Shown here piece by piece: positions 35,112 to 45,023 of a stretch of 64,000 nt of DNA; the stretch's first letter is position 1; each line of letters begins with the position of its first letter. A program made the translations under genes and the position numbers. The notes beneath the pieces were generated by a model. The model was not told where the DNA came from. It saw only the letters and a list, made by a program, of their open reading frames with translations, and searched no databases. Source of the stretch: Klebsiella pneumoniae (GTDB lineage: Bacteria > Pseudomonadota > Gammaproteobacteria > Steroidobacterales > Steroidobacteraceae); the NCBI GenBank assembly GCA_945873095.1, contig CAMCBU010000002.1:121985-185984 (forward strand), in the 5' to 3' direction.

Positions 35112-35504
35112 ATGGACGGCAGCGGCGGTGGCGACAACCCTCAGGTGAATGTGTACGGCGAGCCGCTCGCGCCGTGTAGCCTCGCACCCAAGACCGGCTG
35201 GTTCCGCAGCGGCTGTTGTGAGACCGAGTCTCGAGATACCGGTTCGCACACCGTCTGCGCGGTCATGACGGCCGAGTTTCTCGAATTCTCGCGCTCGCGC
35301 GGCAACGATCTTTCCACGCCCCAGCCGGCTTACGGCTTTCCCGGTCTGAAGCCCGGTGATCGCTGGTGTCTCTGCGCCGCTCGTTGGCAAGAGGCCCTGC
35401 AGGCGGGCAAGGCGCCCAAGGTGTTGTTGAAGGCCACCCATCGGCGGGCCCTCGAGCTCATCGCCCTCGCCGACCTCAAAGCGCACGCCATCGATCTTGT
35501 CTGA
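35112..35504 (+). CDS. DUF2237 family protein
   Basis: 130 residues. The family core is clear: GCCETESRDTGSHTVCAVMTAEF... with FSRSRGNDLSTP, then GLKPGDRWCLCAARWQEAL and the closing KATHRRALELI. Function is unknown; the Cys/His content is conserved and could bind metal. The ATG at 35112 follows GCGCCCC, with no strong Shine-Dalgarno. It overlaps azlC by eight bases. Confidence 0.88.
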   Translation: MDGSGGGDNPQVNVYGEPLAPCSLAPKTGWFRSGCCETESRDTGSHTVCAVMTAEFLEFSRSRGNDLSTPQPAYGFPGLKPGDRWCLCAARWQEALQAGKAPKVLLKATHRRALELIALADLKAHAIDLV

Positions 35505-36234
35505 GTCGTCACGCCGAGACGCGGTCCTGCGCGGCGCGCGGGAGCTGCTACCGCTCAGTCCGGGCATCTTCGCCTGGGGTTTGGTGACGGGCGTCGCCAT
35601 GGTCAAGTCGGGGCTCAGCACGCTCGACGCCACGATTCTGAGTTTGCTCGCGTATGCCGGCAGCGCCCAGTTGGCGGCGATGCCCCTGATCGCAACGCTC
35701 GCCCCCCTCTGGCTCGTGTTGCTGACGGCGATCATCGTGAACCTCCGGTTTGTCGTCTACACGGCACTGCTACGCCCGCACTTCACGCACCTCTCAGCGG
35801 GTCGACGCCTGTGGCTCGGTTACATCGTCGGCGACATCATGTTCGTGCGCTTCACGAGCTTGCTCCAGCAAGAGCCGAATCATCCGCACAAGGTCGCCTA
35901 CTACACCGGCGGCGCACTGGCCAACTGGGCCATCTGGCAGGTGTCCTCCCTGATCGGCATCTTTGCCGCCTCGGCCATCCCTGCCAGTTGGGGACTCGAA
36001 CTCGCCGGGACCCTCGCCCTCGTGGCGCTGCTAGTGCCGCTGTGCCGCCAGTGGCCGGCGCTCGCTGGGGCCGTCACCGCTGCCGTTGTCGCCGTGCTCG
36101 CGCACTCACTGCCGCTGCGGCTCGGCTTGCTCTGTGGCGTGATCGTCGGCATTGCAGTCGCGCTCGCCGTCGATCATCGGTCGCGAGACCGCCCGTCGGG
36201 GCGGCGCGCTGAATCGGAGAGATCGCTCTCATGA
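35497..36234 (+). CDS. azlC: AzlC family branched-chain amino acid exporter, large subunit
   Basis: 245 residues from a TTG overlapping the DUF2237 stop. About eight helices; LLPLSPGIFAWGLVTGVAMVKSG and LAYAGSAQLAAMPLI are the AzlC signatures (SPG near the start and AGSAQ). Works with AzlD to export branched-chain amino acids or related compounds. The C-terminus is basic. Confidence 0.92.
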   Translation: MSESSRRDAVLRGARELLPLSPGIFAWGLVTGVAMVKSGLSTLDATILSLLAYAGSAQLAAMPLIATLAPLWLVLLTAIIVNLRFVVYTALLRPHFTHLSAGRRLWLGYIVGDIMFVRFTSLLQQEPNHPHKVAYYTGGALANWAIWQVSSLIGIFAASAIPASWGLELAGTLALVALLVPLCRQWPALAGAVTAAVVAVLAHSLPLRLGLLCGVIVGIAVALAVDHRSRDRPSGRRAESERSLS

Positions 36235-36581
36235 CGGATCTGTTGGGCCCCATCGACCCCTACGTCTGGCTTGCTATTCTCGGGGTCACCGCCGCGACTT
36301 TCATCACCCGCTCGAGTTTGTTCGTACTCGGCGCGAGGGTGCAGTTTCCACCCGTGGTCGAGGCCGCGCTGCGATTCGCGCCCGCCTGCGCCCTCGCGGC
36401 GATCGTCGCTGCGGATCTCGCCTTCGTCGAAGGACAGCTCAGAATCGATATCGGTAACCCAAAATTGATTGCCGGGTGCATCGGTATCATCGTTTTTTCG
36501 CTTACTCGTAGCATAGTTGGAACAATCGCAGGTGGCATGATCGCGTTCTGGTTCCTGCATTTCTGGCTACCCCGGTTGTGA
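36231..36581 (+). CDS. azlD: AzlD family branched-chain amino acid exporter, small subunit
   Basis: 116 residues, four helices; ATG overlaps azlC (ATGA). FITRSSLFVLGARVQFPPVVEAALRFAP is the typical AzlD segment (TRxSF...P..V..AL...P). Partner of AzlC. Confidence 0.92.
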   Translation: MTDLLGPIDPYVWLAILGVTAATFITRSSLFVLGARVQFPPVVEAALRFAPACALAAIVAADLAFVEGQLRIDIGNPKLIAGCIGIIVFSLTRSIVGTIAGGMIAFWFLHFWLPRL

Positions 36582-36650
36582 GCTGAGGTCCGACTGCCGC
36601 GATCGCCATCCAACTGAAACAATAATCCAAAGATAAAACGCTCGTTTATT

Positions 36651-36669
36651 CATTGACAGAATGTCAATG
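36651..36669. promoter_or_regulatory. Probable TetR operator (perfect inverted repeat)
   Basis: CATTGACA (36651-36658) and TGTCAATG (36662-36669) form a perfect 8-3-8 inverted repeat just ahead of the TetR gene. The left arm includes TTGACA, a perfect -35 hexamer, so repressor binding would block the promoter. This is a likely autoregulatory operator for the regulator-pump operon. Confidence 0.7.
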
Positions 36670-36687
36670 ACGCGGCAGATTCGCCGC

Positions 36688-37338
36688 ATGAGTTACCTCG
36701 CCGAACGCCGTCTCGAAGAAAAAGAACGTCGCCGACTCGAGATCCTCGACGCTGCGGCCGACGTGGCCGGTGTCGTGGGTTTCGATGCCATGACGATGGA
36801 ACAGGTCGCCCGCAAGGCCCGCCTCTCGCGCGCCTTGGTCTACGTGTATTTCAAAGACAAACACGATCTGCTGATCGGTCTGTGCGTCCGAGCGCTCGAG
36901 CTCTTGCGGGAGCGGTTCGCGGCGGCGGTCGCCGCCGAGACCCAGGGCTACAAGCAGGTCGAGGCCTGCGGTCGAGCCTATGTTCGCTTCGCCTCCGACC
37001 ACCCCACGCTGTTCGATGCGCTGGCGCAGGTCGAGGCCCACAGTCCGATCACCGACGACCCGTCGCTCGATGTCTCTCTCAAAGCAGGTGATGAACTGCA
37101 GTGCATCCTCGTCGAGGCCATCGAGCGTGGCAAAGCCGATGGCTCGATCCGCGCCGATGCCGGTCCCTCGGCGCTGCTCGGTCTGACCCTCTGGGGTCTG
37201 ATGCACGGGGTACTGCAGCTCACGCAACACAAGTCGGGCAGCCTCGAGTCGGCGGGCGCGAGTCCGGTCGAGCTCATCGAACAGGGCTTCGTGTTTGCGG
37301 CTCGGGCCATCGCGAGCCCCCCGGTGCTCCGATCATGA
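36688..37338 (+). CDS. TetR family repressor of the RND pump operon
   Basis: 216 residues from ATG 36688; ATGs at 36661 and 36667 are in frame but lie in the inverted repeat. N-terminal HTH: RRLEILDAAADVAG then FDAMTMEQVARKARLSRALVYVYFKDKHDLL, the TetR/AcrR pattern. The C-terminal ligand domain contains FASDHPTLFDALAQVE and LLGLTLWGLMHGVLQL, similar to TetR_C members controlling efflux. Its stop overlaps the tolC-like start (ATGA). Confidence 0.9.
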   Translation: MSYLAERRLEEKERRRLEILDAAADVAGVVGFDAMTMEQVARKARLSRALVYVYFKDKHDLLIGLCVRALELLRERFAAAVAAETQGYKQVEACGRAYVRFASDHPTLFDALAQVEAHSPITDDPSLDVSLKAGDELQCILVEAIERGKADGSIRADAGPSALLGLTLWGLMHGVLQLTQHKSGSLESAGASPVELIEQGFVFAARAIASPPVLRS

Positions 37339-38807
37339 AGGGTCGGATCATGCAGGGTCGGCTCGTGCAGGCTTGGGTCGGACTGACCCTGGGCCTGAGC
37401 ACGGCGCTGCTCGGTGCCGCCAGCGCCGCAGCGGGTTCGATCGCCGGACCCACGCTTGCGGCGGCGGCCACCTTGCCGGTTCCGGCCGAGCGGACCGTCG
37501 CTGAGGTACTGGGCGCTTATGTCGACGAGGCGTTGCGCTCGAATCTCGCGCTGCAAGCGGCCGGGCTAGAGGTCGAGCGGAGTCAGGCGATGCTCGAGGC
37601 CGCGCGGGCACGCTTCTTCCCGGAAGCCACTCTCAGCGCCCGCTATACGCGTGCCGAAGGCGGGCGTGAAGTCTCGCTGCCGCTCGCGGCAGCCTTCAAC
37701 CCGGTCTATGCGACCCTGAATGAACTGTTGCTGGCCGATGGCAAGGCGCCGCGTTTCGGCAGCATCGAAGATCCCCGCTTCCTGCTGCAGCGAGAAGAGG
37801 AGCAGGACTCGCGGATCAGCCTGCGCCAGCCGCTCTATGCGCCGGCCCTCCCGGCAGCCGTGCGCGCGCAGCGCGCCGCCATGGCCGCAACGAGTTACGC
37901 CAAGCTCGCCCTGGAGCAGCGGCTGCGGCGAGATGTGTCGGTCGGCTACCTCGACTGGCTGCGTGCCGACCGCAGTGCCGACATCGTGGCCGCCAGTCGT
38001 GCCTTGTTGCAGGAAAATCTACGTATCAACGAATCGTTGTTTCGAAACGGCACCATCACCGAAGACCAGGTGCTGCGTGCGCGCGCGGAATTACTCGCCG
38101 TCGAGCAGCAACTTTCCGAGACCCGGCAACTACGCGATCAGGCACGCAGTTACCTGAATTTTTTGTTGAACCGGCCGCTCGAGACGCCGCTCGACGATGC
38201 CGTCATCGACGGTGAGCTCGCACAGGCCGCCCTCGATCTCGAACAATTACGCTCTCTCGCGCTGACGCAACGACCCGATGTGGGTCAATTCGAGGGCAAC
38301 GTCAAAGCGATGGAATCGCGCGTGGCGATCGCTCGTGCGGCGCGACTGCCGACACTCGGTCTCGCCGTCGATGGTGGCACGCAGGGCGAAAAATACGAGT
38401 TCGGGCGCGGCCGCAATTACGCCACGGTCTCGCTGCTGTTGAATTGGACGCTGTTCGATGGTGGTGCGCGTCGTGCGGAAGAGCGCGAAGCCAAACTTGC
38501 GCTGCGTCAGATCGAAACGCGACGCGTGCAACTCGCGCAGCAGATCGCACTCGAAGTCCAACAGGCGCTCGATCGACTGCAGACCAGTCAGGCCTCACTG
38601 CAAGTGGCCGAGGCGCGCGCCACAGCGTCGCGCGCCGCGTTTCGCATAGCCGGTCGAAAACGCGATGAGGGTGTGATCAGTCAGGTCGAGTTTTTGGATG
38701 CGCGCACCAGCCTCACCGCCGCCGAGTTGAATCTGAATGCCGTGCGGTTTGAATTACTCGCACGACAAGCCGACCTCGATTACGCCACCGGAGCACCCCG
38801 CTCGTGA
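37335..38807 (+). CDS. TolC family outer-membrane efflux channel
   Basis: 490 residues. Signal peptide (about 1-33). Two repeats of long amphipathic helices (VDEALRSNLALQAAGLEVERSQAML and VEQQLSETRQLRDQARSYLNFLLN) with GRNYATVSLLLNWTLFDGGARRAEEREAKLALR, typical of TolC/OEP. Forms the outer-membrane channel of the tripartite pump encoded with the next two genes. Confidence 0.92.
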   Translation: MKGRIMQGRLVQAWVGLTLGLSTALLGAASAAAGSIAGPTLAAAATLPVPAERTVAEVLGAYVDEALRSNLALQAAGLEVERSQAMLEAARARFFPEATLSARYTRAEGGREVSLPLAAAFNPVYATLNELLLADGKAPRFGSIEDPRFLLQREEEQDSRISLRQPLYAPALPAAVRAQRAAMAATSYAKLALEQRLRRDVSVGYLDWLRADRSADIVAASRALLQENLRINESLFRNGTITEDQVLRARAELLAVEQQLSETRQLRDQARSYLNFLLNRPLETPLDDAVIDGELAQAALDLEQLRSLALTQRPDVGQFEGNVKAMESRVAIARAARLPTLGLAVDGGTQGEKYEFGRGRNYATVSLLLNWTLFDGGARRAEEREAKLALRQIETRRVQLAQQIALEVQQALDRLQTSQASLQVAEARATASRAAFRIAGRKRDEGVISQVEFLDARTSLTAAELNLNAVRFELLARQADLDYATGAPRS

Positions 38808-39847
38808 AATATTTGATGCCGTTACTGCTGATGCTTTTTTTGAGTGCCTGTGGCGCTGCACCCTCGGACTCCACTGCCGATCCGGGCACGCCGGTGCGCT
38901 CGGGTATCGCCTCGAGCGGTCCCGCCATCGCCAGCCTCAAAACCAATGGTGTCGTCGCCGCACGCGACGAGATGCGCTTATCGTTCAAAACGGGCGGCAT
39001 CATTCGTCGGATCACGGTGCAAGAAGGACAGTCCGTCAAGCAAGGCCAGTTACTCGCGGAGCTCGAACTCACGGAAATCAACGCGCAGTTCCAGCAAGCC
39101 AAGCAAATGGCCGACAAGTCGGCACGCGATCTCGAACGCGGCGAACGTTTGCACGCCGATCAGGTGATCAGCCTCGAAGCACTGCAAAATCTGCGCACAC
39201 AAGCGGCCGTCACCGCCGCGGCTCGCGATGCCGCGCGCTTCAACTTCGGTCAGTCGGCTATCGTGGCAACCCGCGACGGCGTGATCCTGCGCCAACTCGC
39301 CGAGGAGCGCGAACTCGTGCCGCCGGGGCAACCGGTCATCGTGTTGGGCAGCAGCGAGCGCGGGCATGTCGTTCGCGCGGCGATCTCCGATCGCGATCTC
39401 GTCCGCCTGAATGTGGGTGACAAAGCAGAGATTCGTCTCGATGCCTATCCCGGGCAAGTGTTCACCGGCAAAGTGCACGAGGTGTCGGCTGCCGCCGATC
39501 CGCGTAACGGCCTGTTCCCGATTGAAGTGCGTTTCGAAGTTCCCGCCGCAACCAAGCTGGCGACCGGTTTCATCGCCAAGTTGCAAATCACACCCGCGGC
39601 CGCAAGCACGTCTAGCCTGACCTACATCCCCATCGCCGCGCTGGTCGAAGGCGATGGTGACAAGGCGCAAGTCTTCGTCGTGGATGGCGCGTTTGCACGC
39701 AAACGCGAGGTGACGGTGGCCTTCATCGATGGCGAAACGGTCGCGCTCGCAAGCGGACTCACCGCCGGCACGGCCCTCGTCACCGAGGGCGCTCTCTATC
39801 TGGTCGATGGCGAACGCATCAGCCCCGTCACCACCGCAACCAACTAG
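38804..39847 (+). CDS. RND efflux periplasmic adaptor (MFP) lipoprotein
   Basis: 347 residues; GTG start overlapping tolC-like stop. Lipobox LFLSAC. Barrel-sandwich/lipoyl halves GGIIRRITVQEGQSVKQGQLLAELE and AIVATRDGVILRQLAEERELVPPGQPVIVLG flank a coiled-coil hairpin. Bridges the RND pump and TolC channel. Confidence 0.93.
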   Translation: MKYLMPLLLMLFLSACGAAPSDSTADPGTPVRSGIASSGPAIASLKTNGVVAARDEMRLSFKTGGIIRRITVQEGQSVKQGQLLAELELTEINAQFQQAKQMADKSARDLERGERLHADQVISLEALQNLRTQAAVTAAARDAARFNFGQSAIVATRDGVILRQLAEERELVPPGQPVIVLGSSERGHVVRAAISDRDLVRLNVGDKAEIRLDAYPGQVFTGKVHEVSAAADPRNGLFPIEVRFEVPAATKLATGFIAKLQITPAAASTSSLTYIPIAALVEGDGDKAQVFVVDGAFARKREVTVAFIDGETVALASGLTAGTALVTEGALYLVDGERISPVTTATN

Positions 39848-39856
39848 GGGCGCTCC

Positions 39857-42800
39857 GTGTCGATACTTGAGTTTCCGATCAAGCGCTACCAGTTCACGCT
39901 GGTGGCTTTTCTTTGCCTCGTGGCGATGGGCATATACGCCTTCATTTCCGTGCCGCGCGAGGAGGATCCGTCGTTCCGGATCTCCGGTTTCGACATCGCC
40001 GCGATTATGCCGGGCGCGGACCCGCAGGATCTGGAGCGTCTCGTCGCCAAGCCGCTCGAAGATCGGCTCTCCGAACTCGACGATGTTCGACAACTCGAAA
40101 CGGTGATCGCCGATGGCGTCTCGTTCACCATCGTCGAATTCGAGGCCTATTCCGACGCCGACGAGAAATATGATGAGGTCTTGCGCGAGGTCAACGCGCT
40201 GCGACCGAATCTACCCGCCGAACTTCGCCAAGTCAGCATTCGAAAGTTCAGTCCGGGGCTCGTCAACATCGTCCAATACGCTTTGGTTTCGGCAGAAGCG
40301 CCGTACCGCGAACTCGAAGACCATGCGCGCAGCTTGAAAGACGTCTTGAAATCCGTGCCGGGGATTCGTACCTCGGAGAGCTGGGCCTATCCACCGCGCG
40401 AGTTACGCATCGAAGTGAATATGGAGCGTTTAGCTGATCTCAAGCTGAATGCGGCCCGAGTCATCCAAGCGCTCGATAGCGAGAACGCGAATATTCCGGC
40501 CGGCATCATCGATGTCGGGTCGCGCAGTTTTACCGTCAAGAGCACCGGCTCCTACGAAAATCTCGAGCAGGTCCGCGATACGGTGGTCAGTGCCGAGGGT
40601 GGTCGCATCGTGCGAGTGCGGGATATCGCAGCGGTGCAGTGGGCTGAGGGTCAGTGGGGCCACGTCGGTCGCTACAACGGCCAGCGCGCCGTCTTCGTCA
40701 CGGCCAACATGAAAGAAGGGCAAAACATCCTCCAAGTGCGCAAAGCCCTCGGGGAGGCGGTTGCTCGCTATCAAGCGGGATTGCCGAAGCGCGTGCAATT
40801 GGAGCTCGGCTTCGATCAATCGCGCAACGTCGAATCCCGCCTCGATCGTTTGTACATCGACTTCAGCATCGCCATCGCATTGGTTCTCATCACCTTGTTA
40901 CCACTCGGTCTGCGGGCTGCAGGCATCGTGATGATTTCGATCCCGTTGTCGTTGGCGTTCGGCATCGCGGTGCTGCATTTTCTCGGCTACTCGCTCAATC
41001 AGCTGTCCATCGCGGGTTTCGTGGTCGCTCTCGGTTTGCTGGTCGACGACTCGATCGTGGCGGTCGAGAACATCTCGCGTCACGTTCGGCTCGGCTACGA
41101 TCGAACTCGGGCCGCCATTCTCGGTACGCGCCAAATCATGCTTGCCGTGCTCGGTTGTACCGCAACCTTGATTTTCGCGTTTCTGCCTTTGATGGCTCTG
41201 CCGGGAACAGCCGGAAAATTCATCCGCGTACTGCCCACCGCCGTAGTCGCGACGGTGGTCGGCTCGCTGCTGATCGCGCTTTTCATCATTCCTTTCCTCG
41301 CCTCGCGCATGCTGCGCGACGAGGATGTCGGGCACTCGAATCGGTTGCTGCAGCGGATCATGGATGCGATCCACCGCTATTATCGACCCGCGCTGCATTA
41401 TTGCCTCGCGAGACCCAAAGCGACGGTCGTTGCAACGATCGGCGGCTCGCTGTTGCTGTCGTTCTTGCTAGTCCCGGTGCTCGGCTCGAGCCTATTCCCG
41501 AAAGCCGATACGCCACAATTTTTGGTGCAGGTCGACACGCCGACGGGCACTAGCCTCGCCGAGACCGACCGTGCACTGCGCTTCGTCGAAGCAGAGCTCG
41601 AAAAAGTACCCGGGGTGCAGTCGGTTTTCACCAATCTCGGTCGCGGTAATCCGCAGATCTACTACAACCACATCCAGCGCAACGAGTCGGCAGGTTACGG
41701 CGAAATATTCGTCACGCTCGAGTCTTACAACACGAGAAAAACCCCAGAGCTTCTCGATGGCCTGCGCATCCGACTCGATCAGTACCCGGGTGCGCGGATT
41801 TCAGTCAAAGAATTTATCAACGGTCCTCCCGTTTCCGCACCGATCGCGATCCGCGTCGTCGGACCCGACCTGCAAGTGCTCGATCAACTCGCGCGGGAAG
41901 TCGAAGCCTTGCTCGACAAAACGCCGGGAACCCGTGATGTACGCAATCCGCTGAAATTTCCGCGAACCAACATCTCGCTGCAGGCAGACACACAGAAGGC
42001 GGCTCTGCTCGGCGTTCCGGCGATCGAAATCGATCGCGCGGCGCGACTGGCCATCTCGGGCTTACCCGCCGGCACTTTCAAGGACGACGACGGCGAACAA
42101 TATCCGATCGTGGTCAGAACGCCGCTCGATCGACGCGCCGACTTCGCAGCGCTCGAAGCCGCGCGCGCGATGTCGGTCACGGGCGAGCTCGTCCCACTCG
42201 AACAAGTTGCCTCCGTCGAGTTGGAACCGGCACCGGTGCTCATCTCTCGTTATCTGCGAGAGCGCTCCGTCACGGTGAATGCCGAAGTGTTGCGCGGCGA
42301 GAATATCGGTAAGGTCACCGATGATGTCGTCAAACAACTCGACGAACTCGAGTGGCCGCGCGGATATCGGTATGTCCTCGGCGGCGACGCCGAAGCCGGA
42401 GCAGACGCTTTCGGCGGGATCGGCACCGCCATCATCGTGGCTATCTTTGGCATCTTCGCCATTCTGGTGCTCGAGTTCGGTAGCTTCCGGTCAACCCTGA
42501 TCGTGCTGACGGTGGTGCCACTCGGTGTCTTTGGCGGCATGTTGATGCTGCTGATCACCAACAACGACATCTCGTTCACCGCTGCCATCGGCTTCATCGC
42601 CTTGATCGGCATCGAGATCAAAAACTCGATCCTATTGGTCGACTTCACCAATCAATTACGTGAAGAAGGTGTGCCGCTCGATGAAGCCATCGAGCAAGCC
42701 GGTGAAATTCGCTTCCTGCCGATCTTGCTCACCTCCGCAACAGCGATCGGCGGTTTGCTGCCGCTGGCCGTGCAGAACATCGGGCTCTATTCACCCATGG

Positions 42801-42949
42801 CGTGGGTGATCATCGGTGGTTTGATCACCTCGACGCTGCTCGCGCGACTGGTCACGCCGGTGATGTACAAGCTGATCCCGCCTGCAGGACACGAACCGAA
42901 GAATTTCGCGCGGGGTAATCAACCCGAGGCATCCGGTGCGCTGCTTTAA
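39857..42949 (+). CDS. RND efflux pump inner-membrane permease
   Basis: 1030 residues; GTG start with AGGGG upstream. Two repeats of six helices with large periplasmic loops. PREEDPSFRISGF near residue 35 places it in the EDP subgroup of AcrB-like pumps (such as VexH, TriC and MexK). Proton-relay Asp residues sit in VALGLLVDDSIVAVENI. It exports hydrophobic or amphipathic compounds by proton antiport. Its stop overlaps that of the convergent methyltransferase by four bases. Confidence 0.95.
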   Translation: MSILEFPIKRYQFTLVAFLCLVAMGIYAFISVPREEDPSFRISGFDIAAIMPGADPQDLERLVAKPLEDRLSELDDVRQLETVIADGVSFTIVEFEAYSDADEKYDEVLREVNALRPNLPAELRQVSIRKFSPGLVNIVQYALVSAEAPYRELEDHARSLKDVLKSVPGIRTSESWAYPPRELRIEVNMERLADLKLNAARVIQALDSENANIPAGIIDVGSRSFTVKSTGSYENLEQVRDTVVSAEGGRIVRVRDIAAVQWAEGQWGHVGRYNGQRAVFVTANMKEGQNILQVRKALGEAVARYQAGLPKRVQLELGFDQSRNVESRLDRLYIDFSIAIALVLITLLPLGLRAAGIVMISIPLSLAFGIAVLHFLGYSLNQLSIAGFVVALGLLVDDSIVAVENISRHVRLGYDRTRAAILGTRQIMLAVLGCTATLIFAFLPLMALPGTAGKFIRVLPTAVVATVVGSLLIALFIIPFLASRMLRDEDVGHSNRLLQRIMDAIHRYYRPALHYCLARPKATVVATIGGSLLLSFLLVPVLGSSLFPKADTPQFLVQVDTPTGTSLAETDRALRFVEAELEKVPGVQSVFTNLGRGNPQIYYNHIQRNESAGYGEIFVTLESYNTRKTPELLDGLRIRLDQYPGARISVKEFINGPPVSAPIAIRVVGPDLQVLDQLAREVEALLDKTPGTRDVRNPLKFPRTNISLQADTQKAALLGVPAIEIDRAARLAISGLPAGTFKDDDGEQYPIVVRTPLDRRADFAALEAARAMSVTGELVPLEQVASVELEPAPVLISRYLRERSVTVNAEVLRGENIGKVTDDVVKQLDELEWPRGYRYVLGGDAEAGADAFGGIGTAIIVAIFGIFAILVLEFGSFRSTLIVLTVVPLGVFGGMLMLLITNNDISFTAAIGFIALIGIEIKNSILLVDFTNQLREEGVPLDEAIEQAGEIRFLPILLTSATAIGGLLPLAVQNIGLYSPMAWVIIGGLITSTLLARLVTPVMYKLIPPAGHEPKNFARGNQPEASGALL

Positions 42950-43533
42950 GCGCTCTCGAGTTCCCAGGCTACCAGCGGCGCGCCGCGGCGGATCCAGAAG
43001 CCGGCGCCAATCGGACGGAACTGTCGCCGCAAGCGGCTGCGATACCACTCAGCGGTGCGCATGGTGACAGCGGGGTCGGTCCGACGCTGATCGGCGTTCT
43101 CGCGCCAATCGCGGCGCGTCAACGCGCTGAAAAACAACACGCCGCGACACAGATTCGCGAAGTTCCGCACTGCTTTTGTTGCCGATGCGTCGTCGAGGTA
43201 TTGCAGCACGTCGTAGCAAACCACGAGGTCGAAGGGTTGACGCGGTCGATAAGCCGCGATGCTGCCGTTCAGCCAACCGTATTTTTGGCAAAGGTACTCG
43301 CTGTATTCCAAACCGACATAGGTCGCACCGGGCAAGCCCCGCAGCAACGCGGTGCGCATCAGGCCGAGGCCGCAGCCCGCATCGAGAATGCTGCCAACCG
43401 GACAATCGATATGCTTGACGTAGGACACGATCAAGTTGGCGCGCGCCGTCATCTCGGCCCGCGAAGTGACGGAGCTGCGCGCATTTCGATAAAAGCGCTG
43501 GTAGTACTCGCGCCCGAAGTATTCCTTGCTCAA
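42946..43533 (-). CDS. Class I SAM-dependent methyltransferase
   Basis: 195 residues; TTG start overlapping the UbiD stop. SAM loop ILDAGCGLGLMRTALL (residues about 49-64), acidic end of strand 2 in VGLEYSEYL, and FDLVVCYDVLQYLDD as motif II. N-terminal EYFGREYYQRFYRN is shared with small methyltransferases of unknown substrate. Coupled to the UbiD decarboxylase, so it may modify or remove a related phenolic compound. Confidence 0.8.
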   Translation of the reverse strand: MSKEYFGREYYQRFYRNARSSVTSRAEMTARANLIVSYVKHIDCPVGSILDAGCGLGLMRTALLRGLPGATYVGLEYSEYLCQKYGWLNGSIAAYRPRQPFDLVVCYDVLQYLDDASATKAVRNFANLCRGVLFFSALTRRDWRENADQRRTDPAVTMRTAEWYRSRLRRQFRPIGAGFWIRRGAPLVAWELESA

Positions 43534-45023
43534 ACGATCCCTGCCAATTTTCGTGCAATCGCCGCGACTTTTTCAGGATCCGCCTTCGATACTTCTGGAT
43601 ATTCCGTGAAGCGCTCGGGAATCTTGATGGTGGCGTCGATCCCCATCTGATCCGAACGGAAGGCGCCGAACTGAGCTGACTTCTCACAAGACGGATCGAG
43701 AATCATCGGGATACCGTCAGGCTGAATGATGGAATCTTTGACCGGTTGCCACCGGGTCATCATCGCCCACTCGACTTGCTTCAGATCGTATGGGTCGACA
43801 TCGGGCCCCACGACGATGACGAGCTTAGCCGTCCGACCCCAGCGTCCGGCAGAGCCCCACACGGCATGAATGACATATTTACCGAAGTTCGGGTGGGGCT
43901 TTTGCCAGCCATCGACCGATAACTGCACCACGTAGCACATGTTGGGCGTGACGGCGACATCATGTACCTCGGGAATCTTTTTGCGCAGATCCGAGAGCAC
44001 TTCGCCTTCGACCGGCAACAGGGCGATGTAGTTGTGATCGAAAGGCGGCACCATTTCCATGGTCGCGTGCCAAATCGGATTCTTGCGATACGAGAGACAC
44101 TTGATCCGCACCATCGGAAATACCTGAACACGATCGTAGTAACCGACCGGGTTCGAGTGCCAACCGATCGCTTCCAGTTCATCGGTGATGACCTCGCCCT
44201 CGAGCACCCACTCGGCATGCGCAGGCACTTCCAGATCGACCGTCTCGCAACGCACCATCTCGACCGGCGAACCGCGCAGGCCGCCCGCGAAGGCCGTCTC
44301 GTCGACGTTGAACGGCACACCCGTTGCCGAAGCCAGGTGCAGCGCAGGATCGCAAACACCGGCAATCGCCACTTCGAGACGCTTGCCCATCTGCGAGGCT
44401 TTGAAGGTGTGCCGACCGATGTCGGAGAACGGCGGATTCCACCAATAAAATGCAGCGAGATCGCGCTTCGCTCGCTCGGGCGGATAAGTTCCGCCCTGCG
44501 GATGGGTCGCATCGAGGAACTGCGTGAAGCGATACCAACCACAGTTACGGCCACCGGTCTGCGGATCCTTGGAGAACGTCATGGCATTGGTGATATAGGC
44601 CGGACCTTCTTTGCCAAACCAGACGTGGGGCAACTGTTTGTCGAGCGACACATCATCACCTTTGATGATCACGTCCTTGCAGGGCGCTTTTGCTTTATCG
44701 ATCACCACGGGCGCATGCCACCGAGCCGGATCGGCGAGCACTTCAGAATGATAGAGCTTGGCTTCGCGCCAATCGCGAAAGCCGATGGTCATCGCCGTAC
44801 GCTCACGGGTGCCAAAAGGGTTGAAGAGAATCGGGACGCCTTGGGTGTTCACAGCATCGACGTTGTTGAGCATCAAAGCTGGGCCTTCTTTGGCGCAGAT
44901 GTAATTCATCAACGATTGCAGCTCGTTGGTCCCCCGGCGCCCATCGAACGGCACGTCGATCTGCTTCAGTTGCCCTTCCTGCTCGAGCAGCGCGAGATAT
45001 TCGCGCATGTCCTTGAACGCCAT
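43530..45023 (-). CDS. UbiD family prenyl-FMN-dependent decarboxylase
   Basis: 497 residues. MAFKDMREYLALLEQEGQLKQID is the UbiD N-terminus; PHVWFGKEGPAYITNAMTFSKD, NCGWYRFT and RGSPVEMVRCETVDLEVPAHAEWVLEGEV are core motifs with metal/prFMN-binding residues. These enzymes reversibly decarboxylate aromatic or unsaturated acids. It lacks neighbouring ubiX, so prenyl-FMN would come from elsewhere. The surrounding monooxygenase, SDR and methyltransferase genes suggest aromatic-acid metabolism and not ubiquinone synthesis. Confidence 0.92.
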   Translation of the reverse strand: MAFKDMREYLALLEQEGQLKQIDVPFDGRRGTNELQSLMNYICAKEGPALMLNNVDAVNTQGVPILFNPFGTRERTAMTIGFRDWREAKLYHSEVLADPARWHAPVVIDKAKAPCKDVIIKGDDVSLDKQLPHVWFGKEGPAYITNAMTFSKDPQTGGRNCGWYRFTQFLDATHPQGGTYPPERAKRDLAAFYWWNPPFSDIGRHTFKASQMGKRLEVAIAGVCDPALHLASATGVPFNVDETAFAGGLRGSPVEMVRCETVDLEVPAHAEWVLEGEVITDELEAIGWHSNPVGYYDRVQVFPMVRIKCLSYRKNPIWHATMEMVPPFDHNYIALLPVEGEVLSDLRKKIPEVHDVAVTPNMCYVVQLSVDGWQKPHPNFGKYVIHAVWGSAGRWGRTAKLVIVVGPDVDPYDLKQVEWAMMTRWQPVKDSIIQPDGIPMILDPSCEKSAQFGAFRSDQMGIDATIKIPERFTEYPEVSKADPEKVAAIARKLAGIV

